Below, piece by piece: positions 1-9,846 of a stretch of DNA of 44,913 bases. Source of the stretch: an uncultured Myxococcales bacterium (lineage in GTDB: Bacteria; Myxococcota_A; Bradymonadia; UBA7976; UBA1532); the NCBI GenBank assembly GCA_903847385.1, contig CAINDO010000390.1, positions 1 to 44,913 of the forward strand, in the 5' to 3' direction. A program made the position numbers and the translations under genes. The first letter of the stretch is position 1. Every line of letters begins with the position of its first letter. The notes beneath the pieces were generated by a model. The model was not told the origin of the DNA. It saw only the letters and a list, made by a program, of their open reading frames with translations, and ran no database searches.

Positions 1-2
1 CC

Positions 3-599
3 CTGGGCCGCGCGCTCGAGACGGCCGGCCTTTTCGCCGCGCACCCGAGGCTCGGCCTGGCCGGCCTGCGCATCGCCCGCCTGGGCGGGCCGGGGGTGGG
101 CCTGACGGCGGCGTTGCTGCGGCGGGCCGCGCTGGTCGACGCCTGCCGCGCCGCGGACGCCGACATCGCGATCTGCGACGAGGCGCTCCTGCAAGGCCTG
201 TGGTCCGTGGCGCAGGGTGGCTCCGAGGCGCGTCACGCGCAGGCCGTCGCGCTGTTGCCCCCGCTCGTGACGGCGCAGCGGTACGCCGTGGTGCTCGTCG
301 AGGCCTCGCCGACCGGGGTGGCCCACCGCCTGTCCGCACGGCGGCCGCGTCGCGGGCGGTTCGACGGCCTGTCGCCGGTCGAGGTCGCGGCGCGCCTGGA
401 GACGGGCCCGGCGCTCTTCGAAGCGCTCGCCGGCGCCGCGCCCGTGCCGTGTCTGCGTCTCCCCGAGGGCAACCCCGCCGACGCGGCGCTGCGCGCGCTG
501 CTGGAGCTCACGGTGCGGGTGGCCGGGCGACTGGACGGCCTCTCGGTCGTGACCACGAGCCCGCGACACGCCGCGGGGGCCGGCGTCAGAGGCCCTTGA
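3..599 (+). CDS. P-loop kinase-like protein, C-terminal part (partial, 5' end outside window)
   Basis: The open frame runs in from the left edge, so the N-terminus, which would carry the Walker A loop, is missing. What remains is about 198 residues. A segment reading DEALLQGLWS follows a hydrophobic strand (DADIAIC), and YAVVLVEASP is followed by an HRLSARR stretch. This layout recalls thymidylate/nucleoside-kinase-like P-loop proteins found in polysaccharide gene clusters: a Walker-B-like strand with an acidic residue, a helix, then an Arg-rich lid. The family call rests on this resemblance only; the substrate is unknown. The 3' end overlaps the 3' end of the convergent TIR-STAND gene by 14 bases. 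An alternative internal GTG start lies at 96, but the frame is open upstream, so a partial gene is more likely. Confidence 0.5.
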   Translation: MGRALETAGLFAAHPRLGLAGLRIARLGGPGVGLTAALLRRAALVDACRAADADIAICDEALLQGLWSVAQGGSEARHAQAVALLPPLVTAQRYAVVLVEASPTGVAHRLSARRPRRGRFDGLSPVEVAARLETGPALFEALAGAAPVPCLRLPEGNPADAALRALLELTVRVAGRLDGLSVVTTSPRHAAGAGVRGP

Positions 600-3500
600 G
601 CCGCGTGCGCAGGCGCTTCTGCAGCCGCGCCAGGTCCGCCGCCAGCTCCGGCGTGGCCGTGACGGAGTTGCTGGTCGTGAGTGCGGCGTCCAGGTAGGCC
701 TTCGCCGCGGGGAGCTGCCCGGCGCCGAACTCGAACTCGCCGGCGTCCGCCAGCGTCTCGGCGTACTGGTAGCGGTTCGCCGCCGAGACCTCGGGCCGGG
801 TGACCAGGGGCTTCCACTGGGCGAGGGCGTTCTCGAAGGCCTTGCGGGCCGCCGGGGCGTCCGACTGCTCGCCGGCGATGCGGGCGAGCCGGCTGTACAG
901 GTCCGCCTGGCGCAGGCGGTGCTCGTCCACGTCCGGCTCGAGCTCGGCGAGTTTGGCGTGGGCCGAGAGCGAGGCGGTGTAGGCCGCGGTGGCCTGGACC
1001 GGATCCGCCTGCGGCTCGCGGCGGTACAGCTCGCCGATGCCCGTCTGCACGGCGGCGAGAGACTCGAAGTACTTGGGCAGCGGCGCTTCGAGGGCGATGA
1101 GCTTGTCCAGGTGGAGCACGGCCTGCTCGTAGCTGGCGAGGGCCGTGCGCAGCTGCTTCTGCTCGGCCATGATGTCGCCCTGGATCTCGTGCTGGCGGGC
1201 CACGGCGAAGCGCAGGAACTCGTTGTCCGGCGCGGCGTCCAGGGCCTCCTGCATGCGGCGTGTCATGGCCAGGTTGATCACGCGGCGGGCGTACTTCGAG
1301 GCCTCGCCGGGGATGCGCTTGATGGTGTCGTCCGCCACGGCGACGATCTCGAGGGAGATGCGCAAGAGCTCGTCCGCCGTCTGCCCGGCGCGCGCGCTCT
1401 CGCGGCCCGCGGCGCGACGGCCGCGCTCGGAGTCGCGGTAGCGCTGCTCCATCTCCAGGCGCTGCTTCTCGACGGCGAGCTTCTCCTGCTCGAGGTCGGC
1501 CCGCGACTGCGTCATGCGCCGGCGCTCGGCCTCGACCGTGTCGCGCTGGATGAGCAGCTCGTCGCGATCGCTGAAGGCGTTGAACATGAACCCGAGCGTC
1601 AGCAGGACCAGCGCGACGAGCCCGCCGATGCCCAGACGCATCCGCAGGATGGCCTGGGCGGCGCGCGCCTTCTCGCCGGCGCGGTGGGCGGCCTCGGCGG
1701 CCAGGCTGGCCTGACGGTTGGCCTCCACCTGCTCCTCTCGCCGGCGGTCCGCCGCGCGGGCGGCCTCGATGAACCGGCGCGCCTCGGCGTTGAGCAGCGC
1801 GGGGAACATCTCGCGCACGGCGGGCGCCAGCTCGGCGCCCTCCAGGTGGCGCAGGCGGTCGCCCGTGGGCAGCAGCTCGGCGCTCGCCCCGCCGGCCAGG
1901 TAGTCCCGCACCGCGGCCTCGGCCTCGTCCCGACGCTCGAGGGCGCCGCGGGCCTCCTCGATCCAGCGTCGCAGGGCCGGCCAGTCGCGCAGCAGCGTGT
2001 CGTGGGCGAGGCGCACGGTCACGGTGCCCTCGTCGTCGCCGGGGGGCGGCGCCTCGTCGTCCAGCTCGTCGTGGGCGAGCTCGACGAAGCCACCCCGCTC
2101 GACGTTCACCAGCGTCTCGAGCACGGCCTCGGCGCGGGGGCCGCCGCCGCCCATGGCCAGGCACTCGCTGCGGCTGATCACCCGCATGGCGTCCCCGCGG
2201 CCGCGGCCGACGGCCACCATGCCCAGCAGGATGCTCTGGGCGCGGCGCATCTCTTCGGGGCCCAGGCCCTCGACCAGGGTGCCGGCGTCCCGCCCGAGCG
2301 CGCCCGCCACGCCGCCCAGGGCGTCGTAGGTGGCGTGGGTCAGGTCGCCCTCCCAGCTGCGGTCCCAGAGCATCGAGAGCAGGTAGCCCATGCGGGGCAG
2401 GCTGTCCGGCGTGCGCTCGACGTCGTCCAGGATGCGCTCGGCCAGGCCGTCCGCGAAGCGGCCGCCCGCCAGGCGCACGGGGCCCATGATGGCCTCCCAC
2501 AGGCCCTCGCGCGTGGGCGCGCCGAGCTCGACGTAGGTCGCCCGCGTGTCCGCCAGGCGGGCGGTCTGCGGCAGGCGGGCCATCACGCGCTGCCCCAGGT
2601 CGTCCCGGGCGGTGGTGACCAGGTACATGCGCTCGTCGAAGTCGTCGATGGCGCCGGCCAGCAGGCGGTCGAACTCGGCGATCTCGTCCGGCTGCACGTT
2701 CAGCAGGTCCTCGAGGCCGTCGATCACCAGCAGCAGGCCCTTGTCGGCGGGCATGGCCTCCTGCACGAGCTCGGCGAGGCCGTTCTCGCCGCGGAGCTGC
2801 TCCAGGGCCTCGCCGACCCACAGATCGCCGCCCAGGGCGCGCGTGAGCGACTCGGCCAGGCGGTGGATGGGGCGCCGGCCCGGGCGCAGGGCCGCGACGA
2901 CCCAGTCCGCCGGGGCGCCGGCCACCACGCCGCGGCGCACCGCCGGGATCAGGCCCGCGCGCACGATGGACGACTTGCCCACGCCCGAAGGCCCGGACAC
3001 GTGCACCCAGCGCCGGTGGCCCGTGTGGACCCGGCCCAGGCGCTGCCCGATCTCGATGACCTCCTGGTCGCGGCCGAAGAAGAAGCGGCTGTTGCGCTGT
3101 GCGAAGGGCCGCAGCCCGGTGAAGGGCCGCGCGCTCTCGGGTTCGTTCTCGAAGATGGGCAGGCGCGTGGGGTCGACGTTGTCCCGCAGCCGCGCGGCGA
3201 GCTCGCGGAGGCGGTTGTTCACGTCCGCCTTGTCGTCCGGCAGGTGGAACGCCCCGAGGACGTCCACCAGGCCCGCCGCGGCGCCGGGCTGGAAACCCGC
3301 CCGCACGACCGGCAGCACGAAGAGGTCGTCGTACATGGCCCGGCGCTTCAGGCCCCACTCCAGCTCGGCCTGGGCCCACTCCGGCGGGGTGCCCTCGCCG
3401 AGGAGCACCAGGTAACCGCGCGAGGCGGCGAGTGCGTGGTGCATGGCCCACAGGCGCGGCGAGCCCTCGCCCACCTCGTCGTGGTACACGCGCAAGCCAG

Positions 3501-3612
3501 CGGACCGGAAGAACCGGGCGATGATCTTGGCGGCGTGGGCACTGACGGGGTGCGCGTTGAGACAGACGTCGTATTCGGGCGGACGGCGGCTCATGGCTCG
3601 GGTGACTACCAT
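586..3612 (-). CDS. TIR-nSTAND ATPase with transmembrane, coiled-coil and TPR-like regions (NLR-like)
   Basis: Large (1008 residues) multidomain protein. Residues 13-110 look like a TIR domain: strand YDVCLNAHP, BB-loop region GLRVYHDE, a GYLVLLG strand and a WAQAELEWG helix with a candidate catalytic Glu (83 or 85). Residues 164-195 (FTGLRPF, FFFGRD) and the Walker A GPSGVGKSS (207-215) match the nSTAND1 type of STAND ATPase; Walker B is LLLVIDGLEDL (293-303). RLAHDTLLRDWP near 534 is the winged-helix signature of this family. A single membrane helix lies at about 659-680, a charged coiled coil at 683-745 and TPR-like helices at 790-985. The architecture is that of a ligand-sensing NLR-like switch; TIR domains often hydrolyse NAD or signal through nucleotides. 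An antiviral role is inference. A second ATG at 3594 (residue 7) is an equally good start; neither has a clear ribosome binding site. Confidence 0.85.
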   Translation of the reverse strand: MVVTRAMSRRPPEYDVCLNAHPVSAHAAKIIARFFRSAGLRVYHDEVGEGSPRLWAMHHALAASRGYLVLLGEGTPPEWAQAELEWGLKRRAMYDDLFVLPVVRAGFQPGAAAGLVDVLGAFHLPDDKADVNNRLRELAARLRDNVDPTRLPIFENEPESARPFTGLRPFAQRNSRFFFGRDQEVIEIGQRLGRVHTGHRRWVHVSGPSGVGKSSIVRAGLIPAVRRGVVAGAPADWVVAALRPGRRPIHRLAESLTRALGGDLWVGEALEQLRGENGLAELVQEAMPADKGLLLVIDGLEDLLNVQPDEIAEFDRLLAGAIDDFDERMYLVTTARDDLGQRVMARLPQTARLADTRATYVELGAPTREGLWEAIMGPVRLAGGRFADGLAERILDDVERTPDSLPRMGYLLSMLWDRSWEGDLTHATYDALGGVAGALGRDAGTLVEGLGPEEMRRAQSILLGMVAVGRGRGDAMRVISRSECLAMGGGGPRAEAVLETLVNVERGGFVELAHDELDDEAPPPGDDEGTVTVRLAHDTLLRDWPALRRWIEEARGALERRDEAEAAVRDYLAGGASAELLPTGDRLRHLEGAELAPAVREMFPALLNAEARRFIEAARAADRRREEQVEANRQASLAAEAAHRAGEKARAAQAILRMRLGIGGLVALVLLTLGFMFNAFSDRDELLIQRDTVEAERRRMTQSRADLEQEKLAVEKQRLEMEQRYRDSERGRRAAGRESARAGQTADELLRISLEIVAVADDTIKRIPGEASKYARRVINLAMTRRMQEALDAAPDNEFLRFAVARQHEIQGDIMAEQKQLRTALASYEQAVLHLDKLIALEAPLPKYFESLAAVQTGIGELYRREPQADPVQATAAYTASLSAHAKLAELEPDVDEHRLRQADLYSRLARIAGEQSDAPAARKAFENALAQWKPLVTRPEVSAANRYQYAETLADAGEFEFGAGQLPAAKAYLDAALTTSNSVTATPELAADLARLQKRLRTRLKGL

Positions 3613-3694
3613 GTGTGGCCCGGACCCGCCAGAATGAACGTCCCGCTGGGGGTCGCGGGGCGCTGTCGGGCGGGCCGTCGGGGGTCCGGTGTGA

Positions 3695-6600
3695 TCAATG
3701 GAAGTCTCGGCTGCGGGGGGGCGTCGGCTTCTCCTTCAGCTCCGGTGTCCACAGCCGCTCGGCGATCAGGTGCACCACGCCGGACTCGCTCTGGATCTTG
3801 CCGGTGATGCCCAGAAACGAGCTCGTCTTGGCCAGGATGGCCTGCCGCTCGAAGACGTCCTTCCAGAGCACCACGTTCACGAAGCCCGTCTCGTCCTCCA
3901 GCGTCATGAAGGTCACGCCGCTGGCCGTGCCGGGCCGCTGGCGGCAGATCACCAGGCCGGCGAAGCGCACGCGGCGGTCCGGCGGCAGGCGTATGAGCGT
4001 GCGGGCGTCGGGCAGGCCCTGCGCCGAGAGGGCGTCGCGCAGCGACTCCAGGGGGTGCCCGCGGGGGCTGTGATCGGCGCTGGCGTAGTCCCAGGCGACC
4101 GTCTCCAGGGGGCCGAGCTCCGGGAACTCCGGCGTGTCGTCCGCGGTGGGCACGGGCAGGCTGGCCCCGCGGGTGCGCGAGAGCCCCCGCACGGCCCAGA
4201 GCGCGCCGCGGCGATTCGTCTCGAAGCCCTCGAGCGCGCCGGCCTGGGCCAGGGCGTTCAGGCCGCGCTCGTCCAGCGCGGTGCGGCGCAGCAGGTCCTC
4301 CAGATCGGCGAAGGGCCCCGCCGCGCGGGCCTCGGGGATGCGCAGCCCCTGCGCGGCGTGCAGGGACTTCACGTAGCGCAGCCCCATGCGCAGGGCCAGG
4401 GGGAGCCGCGCGCCGGGCCGGGCGGGCTCCAGCGTGCAGTCCCACGCGCTGAAGCGGACGTCGATCGGCCGGATCTCTAACGCGTGCCGCTTGGCGTCCT
4501 CGATCAGGGTGGCCGGCGAGTAGAACCCCATGGGCTGCGCGTTGAGCAGCGAGCAGGTGAACTCGGGCAGGTAGTGCGTGCGCAGGTAGGCCGTGGCGTA
4601 GGCGATGAGCGCGAAGCTGGCCGCGTGGCTCTCGGGGAAACCGTACTCGCCGAAGCCCCGGATCTGCTCGAACACGCGCTCGGCGAACTCCGCCGAGATG
4701 CCCTTGGCCGTCATGCGTTCGATGATGCGCTCGCGGTGTTTCTCGATGCGGCCCGAGCGCCGCCACGCCGCCATGTCGCGCCGGAGCTGGTCGGCCTCGC
4801 CCGGGGTGTAGTCCGCCGCCACCACGGCCAGCCGCATGACCTGCTCCTGGAACAGCGGCACGCCCAGGGTCTTCTCCAGCACGGGCCGCAGGCTCTCGTG
4901 CGGGTAGATCACGACCTCCTCGCCCGTGCGGCGCCGCAGGTAGGGGTGCACCATGCCGCCGGTGATGGGCCCGGGCCGCACGATGCTCACCTCGATCACC
5001 AAGTCGTAGAACGTGCGGGGCAGAAGCCGCGGCAGCATGGCCATCTGCGCGCGGCTCTCGATCTGGAAGACCCCCACCGTGTCCGCCGCCTGACACAGCG
5101 CGTAGGTCGCCGGGTCCTCGGCGGGGATGGTGGCCATGGAGAGCTCGACGCCGCGGTGCGCGCGGATGTCCGCGAAGCACAGATCGAGCTGTGTGAGCGC
5201 GCCGAGGCCGAGCAGGTCGACCTTGAACAGCCCCAGGGCCTCGACATCGTACTTGTCCCACTGGATGACCGTGCGGTCGGCCATGGAGGCGTTCTCGATG
5301 GGCACCAGGTCGTGCACCGGCGCGTGCCCCAGCAGGAAGCCCCCCGGGTGGATGGACAGGTGGCGCGGAAAGTCCTGGATGTCGTTGACCAGCGTGAGCA
5401 GGTGCCGGTGCAGCGGCGCCGCCGGGTCCAGCGCCACCTGCTTCAGCGTCAGCTCGTCCGCCGTGTCGTGCCAGCCCAGCCCGCGGGCCATGCGGTCGAG
5501 CGCGGTCTCGGGCAGGCCGAGGGCCTTGCCCACCTCGCGCACGGCGGACTTGAAGCGGTAGCGGATCACGTTGGCCACCATGGCCGCGTGGTCGCGCCCA
5601 TAGCGCGCGTAGACGTGCTGGATGACCTCTTCACGGCGCTCGTGCATGATGTCGAGGTCGATGTCGGGGGGCTCGGCGCGCTCCAGCGACAGGAACCGCT
5701 CGAACAGGAGCCCCATGCGCACGGGGTCGATGGCGGTGATGCCCAGGCAGTAGCAGACCGCCGAGTTGGCCGCCGAGCCGCGCCCCTGGCACAGGATGCC
5801 CTCGGACCGGCAGAACCGGACGATCTCCCACATGGTCAGGAAGTAGCCGCCGTAATCGAGGTGCTCGATGAGGGCGAGCTCTTTGTCCAACTGCGCCCGC
5901 ACGTCCCCGGGGACCTCGCCGCCGTAGCGCCCCCGCGCGCCCTCGAAGGTGAGCTGCCGCAGCCACGACGACGAGGTCTGGCCGTCCGGCAGGCGCTCGG
6001 CCGGGTAGCGGTAGCGGATCTCGCCCAGGTTGAAGTCGCAGCGGCCGGCGATCTCCTGCGTGCGCACCACGGCGGCGCGGTCGTCCGCGAACAGGTCGAG
6101 AAAGGCCTGGGGCGAGGCGAGCGCGTGCAGGTGGTTGCCCCGGGTGAGCTGCCCGGCGGTGTGCACGGTCACGCCGTGGCGGATGCAGGTCAGGATGTCC
6201 TGCAGAGGCCGCCGCGCCGGCGAGTGGTACAGGACCTCCTGCGCGGCGGCGACGGGCAGGCGCCAGCGGGCGGCCCGGGCGCGCACGCGGGCCTCGAGCG
6301 TCGGCTCGTCCGCCTCGCGGTGCCGCGCGACCATGGCGTACAGGCGGTCCCCGAAGGCCTCGCGCAGGGGGCCGCAGAGCGTGGCCGGGGGCTCGGCCTC
6401 GCCGGCGAGCAGGCTCGTCGGGCCGCCCCACAGCGCGATCAGGCCCTCGGCGCGCTCGAACACGTCGGCCCACTCCAGGCGGAACTCGCCCTTGAGCGCC
6501 CGCCGCCGCCCGACGGTGACCGTGCGGCACAGGTTGGCGTAGCCCTCGCGGCTGGCCGCCAGCAGCACGAGCGACGAAGTGTCCGTCAGGGTGAGCTCGG

Positions 6601-6796
6601 TGCCCACCAGCAGCTTCACGCCGGAGTTGCGGGCCTGCTCGTGGGCCCGCACCACCCCGGGCACGCCGTTGCGATCCGTGAGCGCCAGGGCGCGCAGGCC
6701 CAGCGTCTGCGCCTCTTCGACCAGCTCGTCCGGGTGGCTGGCGCCCTCGAGGAACGAGTAGTTGCTCTTGCACCACAGGGGGACGTAGGTGGTCAT
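3695..6796 (-). CDS. dnaE2: Error-prone DNA polymerase DnaE2 (ImuC)
   Basis: C-family DNA polymerase alpha-subunit paralogue used for SOS mutagenic translesion synthesis, acting with ImuA and ImuB. The 1033-residue length fits DnaE2, shorter than replicative DnaE. The N-terminal PHP domain begins [12 protein letters not shown], and [15 protein letters not shown] is typical of DnaE2. The palm acidic residues are in PPDIDLD (376-382), followed by [17 protein letters not shown] (338-345) is the usual nucleotide-binding segment. An OB-fold follows near the C-terminus ([13 protein letters not shown] VTFMTLEDE), and the protein ends in the SRDFH tail characteristic of the subfamily. I chose ATG 6796 because it starts at the conserved N-terminus and overlaps the imuB stop by four bases (ATGA), implying translational coupling; the open frame further upstream is an artefact of high GC. 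It is the last gene of the lexA-imuA-imuB-dnaE2 operon. Confidence 0.97.
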   Translation of the reverse strand: MTTYVPLWCKSNYSFLEGASHPDELVEEAQTLGLRALALTDRNGVPGVVRAHEQARNSGVKLLVGTELTLTDTSSLVLLAASREGYANLCRTVTVGRRRALKGEFRLEWADVFERAEGLIALWGGPTSLLAGEAEPPATLCGPLREAFGDRLYAMVARHREADEPTLEARVRARAARWRLPVAAAQEVLYHSPARRPLQDILTCIRHGVTVHTAGQLTRGNHLHALASPQAFLDLFADDRAAVVRTQEIAGRCDFNLGEIRYRYPAERLPDGQTSSSWLRQLTFEGARGRYGGEVPGDVRAQLDKELALIEHLDYGGYFLTMWEIVRFCRSEGILCQGRGSAANSAVCYCLGITAIDPVRMGLLFERFLSLERAEPPDIDLDIMHERREEVIQHVYARYGRDHAAMVANVIRYRFKSAVREVGKALGLPETALDRMARGLGWHDTADELTLKQVALDPAAPLHRHLLTLVNDIQDFPRHLSIHPGGFLLGHAPVHDLVPIENASMADRTVIQWDKYDVEALGLFKVDLLGLGALTQLDLCFADIRAHRGVELSMATIPAEDPATYALCQAADTVGVFQIESRAQMAMLPRLLPRTFYDLVIEVSIVRPGPITGGMVHPYLRRRTGEEVVIYPHESLRPVLEKTLGVPLFQEQVMRLAVVAADYTPGEADQLRRDMAAWRRSGRIEKHRERIIERMTAKGISAEFAERVFEQIRGFGEYGFPESHAASFALIAYATAYLRTHYLPEFTCSLLNAQPMGFYSPATLIEDAKRHALEIRPIDVRFSAWDCTLEPARPGARLPLALRMGLRYVKSLHAAQGLRIPEARAAGPFADLEDLLRRTALDERGLNALAQAGALEGFETNRRGALWAVRGLSRTRGASLPVPTADDTPEFPELGPLETVAWDYASADHSPRGHPLESLRDALSAQGLPDARTLIRLPPDRRVRFAGLVICRQRPGTASGVTFMTLEDETGFVNVVLWKDVFERQAILAKTSSFLGITGKIQSESGVVHLIAERLWTPELKEKPTPPRSRDFH

Positions 6797-8292
6797 TCGA
6801 CGGTGCCTTGCAGGAACCAGCGCCGGCGAGCGCGGTCGTAGTAGACCCACAGGACGTCCCCGCGTCGGGTGTGGGCGAAGTGGTACTCGCGGTGCTGCTC
6901 GGCGTGCCACCAGCCCCCGGACACGACGTAGGGGCCATCGAGCCGCACGACGGCCCCCGCCGCCGGATCCAGGGGGATCCAGCCATCGTTGCGCAGGTGG
7001 CGCGGCACGGGCGGCAGGCGCACGGGGCGCGCGAGCAGACGCCGCACCACGCGCCGGCGCCCCTCGGCGTGGGGCGAGGCCAGGGGCAGTTTCTCCAGGG
7101 GCTGCCAGGTGAAGCCGGCCTCGGGCAGGTGCCCGGGTTTCAGGCAGCACTGCTGCACGGCGGCCTCGCCCAGCTCGGCGCGGATGCGGGCCAGCGCCCG
7201 GTTCGCGGCGGCCAGATCCCGGCGCGGGGTCTCCTGGAACAAGCGGATCTGCTCGGCGTGCGCCCGCACGCCCCGCACGGAGAGGAAGAGCTCGACCACA
7301 CCGGCGCCCAGCGCCAGGTTCTCCAGGCGAAGGCGCAGCAGCTCCAGCAGCAGCGGCGCCTCGAGGGTGGCCTCGGCGGGCCGCAGGCGGTGGATCTGCT
7401 TCTCACCCCGGTCCAGCGTGAAGATCAGCCGCATCTCCAGCAGGGCCTCGTGCCGCTCCGCGAGCTTGCGCAGCAACGGATCGAGCAGCCGCTTGACCAG
7501 GAACAGCAGGCGGGTGGCGTCCGTCTCGGCGTGCTCGGAGAGCAGCCGCCGCCACAGGTCCGGCGGCGGCGCCACGGGGCGCAGGGGGTCGAAGCGGGTG
7601 CCCATGGCCCAGCGATGCAGCGCCGCCGCGGCCTCGCCGAAGCGGGTCTGCAGGCCGGCGGGCGGCAGCGCCAGGAACGCCCCCAGCGTGTGCACGCCCA
7701 GGCGGTGCAAGCTCTCGCGCAGCGCCGGGTCCAGCTCCAGGCGCTCCAGGGGCACGGCGCGGCCCACGGCCTGCTCCTCGGCGACATCGGCGAAGACGCG
7801 CAGCGAGGCCGCCTCCTCGGCCTGCAGGCCCCGCGCGCCGGCGAAGCTGCCGAAGCGCGAGAAGCCCACGGCCAGCGTGGCCTCGAAGCCCAGCTCCGCC
7901 AGGGTGGCCAGCACCTGCGCGCCCCAGGTCTCCAGCGAGCCGTAGAGGCTCACGAGCCCGGCGGCGTCGAGGAAGAACGTGCCCGTCTGCTCGGCGGCGG
8001 CCTCGACGTGGGGGCTGAAGCGCCGCAGGTGCTCGACCAGCATCGCCACGCCCGCCGCCCGCGCTTCGTCGGAGATGACGCCGGCGCGCAGCTCGCCGGT
8101 GAGCGAGAGCCCCGCGGCGTAGCGCATGCCCGGCAGCACCCGGCAGCGGAAGGCCTCGGCGTTGGCCCAGAGCACGCGCCCCTGCGGGCGGTCCTCGTCC
8201 ACCACCACCACCGGCTGACCCGCCCAGTCGGGGTTCGCCCGCCGCAGGAGCTGCAGGGGGAAGGCGGGCGCATCGAGGCAGGCGACTCGCAT
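6793..8292 (-). CDS. imuB: ImuB, Y-family polymerase-like protein
   Basis: Catalytically dead Y-family polymerase homologue that bridges the beta clamp and DnaE2 in the mutasome. 499 residues. The N-terminus ([16 protein letters not shown]) keeps the shape of the Y-family first strand but lacks the usual metal-binding DxDxF arrangement. [10 protein letters not shown] (about 104-113) replaces the active SIDE motif, so the metal ligands are missing, as expected for ImuB. The C-terminal segment with [18 protein letters not shown] is the typical ImuB tail. It begins three bases after imuA ends and overlaps dnaE2 by four bases, so the three are surely co-transcribed. I could not pick out the clamp-binding motif by eye. 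Confidence 0.95.
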   Translation of the reverse strand: MRVACLDAPAFPLQLLRRANPDWAGQPVVVVDEDRPQGRVLWANAEAFRCRVLPGMRYAAGLSLTGELRAGVISDEARAAGVAMLVEHLRRFSPHVEAAAEQTGTFFLDAAGLVSLYGSLETWGAQVLATLAELGFEATLAVGFSRFGSFAGARGLQAEEAASLRVFADVAEEQAVGRAVPLERLELDPALRESLHRLGVHTLGAFLALPPAGLQTRFGEAAAALHRWAMGTRFDPLRPVAPPPDLWRRLLSEHAETDATRLLFLVKRLLDPLLRKLAERHEALLEMRLIFTLDRGEKQIHRLRPAEATLEAPLLLELLRLRLENLALGAGVVELFLSVRGVRAHAEQIRLFQETPRRDLAAANRALARIRAELGEAAVQQCCLKPGHLPEAGFTWQPLEKLPLASPHAEGRRRVVRRLLARPVRLPPVPRHLRNDGWIPLDPAAGAVVRLDGPYVVSGGWWHAEQHREYHFAHTRRGDVLWVYYDRARRRWFLQGTVE

Positions 8293-8295
8293 CGG

Positions 8296-9105
8296 TCAGG
8301 TCATCCCCGCCACGCGCTCGAACTCCACCGCGCAGTGCCAGCCCGGCGCGCTGCGTTTGTCCTTCAGCGCCACGACCTCGGCCCGCACCACCGCCCCCCG
8401 CGCCGAGACGCGCCGGGCCTCGCCCCGCCAGGACACCAGGGGCCCGAGCGAGCCCGTGTCCGCGGCCTTGTCCGTCAGACAGAGCACGCAGGTGCCGTGC
8501 AGCGCCGCCGTGCGCTCCAACCGCGACTGCAGGGGCGCCGGCAGGGCCCGCTCGGCCTCGCCGTCGCTCAGGTCCACCACGATCAGCCCGAAGGCCCCGC
8601 TGCGCAGCAGGTGGCCCACGATCTTGCCCAGATCGCCGGGCGACGCCGGCCGCAGAATGGGCAGCGCCCGCAGGTCGACCCCCGTGGCCGCCAGATCCGG
8701 CGGGTGAAACAGGCTGTCGCGAGCCTGCACCCAGGCCACGGGCTCGCCCTGCCGTTGCGCCTCGTGCAGCAGTTGCGCGGTGAAGCTCAGCGCCGCGCTC
8801 GCCCCCACGGAGGAGAGCTCCACCAGCCGCCCGCTCAGCGTGGAGAGGGACCAGGCCGGCGCCTCGACCCGCTTGGGTTTGACCCGGGCGATGGGCAGCC
8901 GCAGCAGCCGCGCCTGCGCCGGCGAGGGCGCGCGGGCCTCGGCCTCGTCGGTGACGTCTTCGGCGACGTCCTCGAAGGGCGCGTCGTCGGCGTCGCTCGT
9001 GTCGTCCGGCCCCTGCCAGGGCGCGTCGAGCGGGATGATCTCGGGCTGTCCGCGCTCCTCGAGCGTCGGACGGATCTCTGGCGTAGCGACCGCGGCGAGG
9101 GCCAT
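8296..9105 (-). CDS. imuA: ImuA, RecA-like mutasome accessory protein
   Basis: 269-residue RecA/SulA-like protein of the imuA-imuB-dnaE2 cassette. The first 70 residues are acidic, low in complexity and probably disordered. From residue 90 the fold follows the RecA core: GRLVELSSVGASAALSF sits where Walker A would be but lacks the GKT residues, so ATP binding is doubtful. GLIVVDLSD then sits at the Walker B position, and CVLCLTDKA follows. Family members inhibit or recruit RecA and partner with ImuB. The assignment rests on these features and on its place between lexA and imuB. The start ATG at 9105 is 78 bases downstream of the lexA stop. Confidence 0.88.
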   Translation of the reverse strand: MALAAVATPEIRPTLEERGQPEIIPLDAPWQGPDDTSDADDAPFEDVAEDVTDEAEARAPSPAQARLLRLPIARVKPKRVEAPAWSLSTLSGRLVELSSVGASAALSFTAQLLHEAQRQGEPVAWVQARDSLFHPPDLAATGVDLRALPILRPASPGDLGKIVGHLLRSGAFGLIVVDLSDGEAERALPAPLQSRLERTAALHGTCVLCLTDKAADTGSLGPLVSWRGEARRVSARGAVVRAEVVALKDKRSAPGWHCAVEFERVAGMT

Positions 9106-9119
9106 GATCGTCTCCCTAT

Positions 9120-9153
9120 GGTTCGGGTTCGGGTTCGGGGGGTCCGGGGGTCC
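9120..9153. repeat. Short tandem repeats in the lexA-imuA spacer
   Basis: Three copies of GGTTCG (9120-9137) run directly into two copies of GGGGGTCC (9138-9153), written on the plus strand. They fill much of the 78-base gap between lexA and imuA. They may be plain GC-rich slippage sequence or may tune spacing between the cistrons; nothing more can be said. Confidence 0.7.
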
Positions 9154-9163
9154 GGGGCTTTCG

Positions 9164-9183
9164 GGCGGGCGGCTTTGCCCGCC
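9164..9183 (-). terminator. Hairpin directly after lexA stop (attenuator-like, no U-tract)
   Basis: Perfect 7-bp arms GGCGGGC and GCCCGCC around a 6-base loop, beginning at the base after the lexA stop codon. No run of T follows on the minus strand, so it is not a strong intrinsic terminator. It could lower read-through or stabilise the lexA message relative to imuA. Inference only. Confidence 0.4.
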
Positions 9184-9807
9184 TCAGGGCGCGGGCGACT
9201 CGATGAAGCGCCGCACCTCGATCACCTTGCCGAGCAGGGTCATGGTGCCGGGGGCGGGCACGATGGCCGGGAACGCCGGGTTCTCGGCGCGCAGCTCCAT
9301 GCGCTTGCCACGCACGTGCAGGCGCTTGACGGTCGCCTCTTCGTCGACCAGGGCGACCACGATGTCGCCGCTCGCCGCCACGGCCTGCCGGCGGACGATG
9401 ACGAAGTCGCCGGGCAGGATGCCGGCGCCGTTCATGCTCTCGCCCTGCACGCGCAGCGCGAAGAGCTCATCGTTCTCGCGGTGGCTCACCATGAGCAGCT
9501 CGCCCTCGCGATCCTCGACCGCGGTGGTCAGGGCGCCGGCCTGCACGCGCCCCAGCACGGGCACGGAGACGACCGTGCGCCGGGGCTCGCCCGTGTCCGG
9601 CAGGTGGTAGCCGCGCGCGCCGGGCTCCTTGATGAGCTTGCCCAGCCGCACGAGCGCATCGAGGTGGATGCGGGCCGACTCCGTGGAGCGGAACCCCACG
9701 GCGGCCTGCACCTCGCGCAGCGTGGGGGACCGACCGGCGCGCAGCCGCTCGGTGATGAAGGCGAAGACCTTGGCCCGGGGGCCCTTCAGTTCAGGCTCGG
9801 TGTTCAT
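9184..9807 (-). CDS. lexA: LexA SOS repressor
   Basis: 207-residue repressor and self-cleaving peptidase. The N-terminal winged helix-turn-helix (about 10-65) includes SPTLREVQAAVGFRSTESARIHLDALVRLG. The cleavage site is Ala90-Gly91 in VQAGAL, the catalytic Ser124 is in GESMN and Lys161 in EEATVKRL, with spacing very close to E. coli LexA (A84-G85, S119, K156). RecA-stimulated cleavage should release the downstream mutagenesis genes. The frame is open up to an ATG at 9852, but that codon lies inside a palindrome (9847-9870) and would add 15 residues not usual for LexA, so I chose ATG 9807. There is no obvious ribosome binding site; the predicted promoter would start transcription almost at the ATG, so the message may be leaderless. 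Confidence 0.95.
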   Translation of the reverse strand: MNTEPELKGPRAKVFAFITERLRAGRSPTLREVQAAVGFRSTESARIHLDALVRLGKLIKEPGARGYHLPDTGEPRRTVVSVPVLGRVQAGALTTAVEDREGELLMVSHRENDELFALRVQGESMNGAGILPGDFVIVRRQAVAASGDIVVALVDEEATVKRLHVRGKRMELRAENPAFPAIVPAPGTMTLLGKVIEVRRFIESPAP

Positions 9808-9814
9808 GGAATAA

Positions 9815-9843
9815 AAACTATCGGACAAAGTTCCAGGCGTCAA
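9815..9843 (-). promoter_or_regulatory. Predicted lexA promoter
   Basis: On the minus strand: -35 TTGACG (9838-9843), 17-base spacer, -10 TAGTTT (9815-9820). The -35 matches the sigma-70 consensus in five of six positions; the -10 is weak. The expected transcription start is near 9808, next to the chosen lexA ATG. Confidence 0.4.
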
Positions 9844-9846
9844 CTC

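Noticed and set aside
919..3807. A long plus-strand frame opposite the TIR-STAND gene
   Set aside because: Low-complexity product with no domain; the minus-strand gene has TIR, Walker motifs and a membrane helix.
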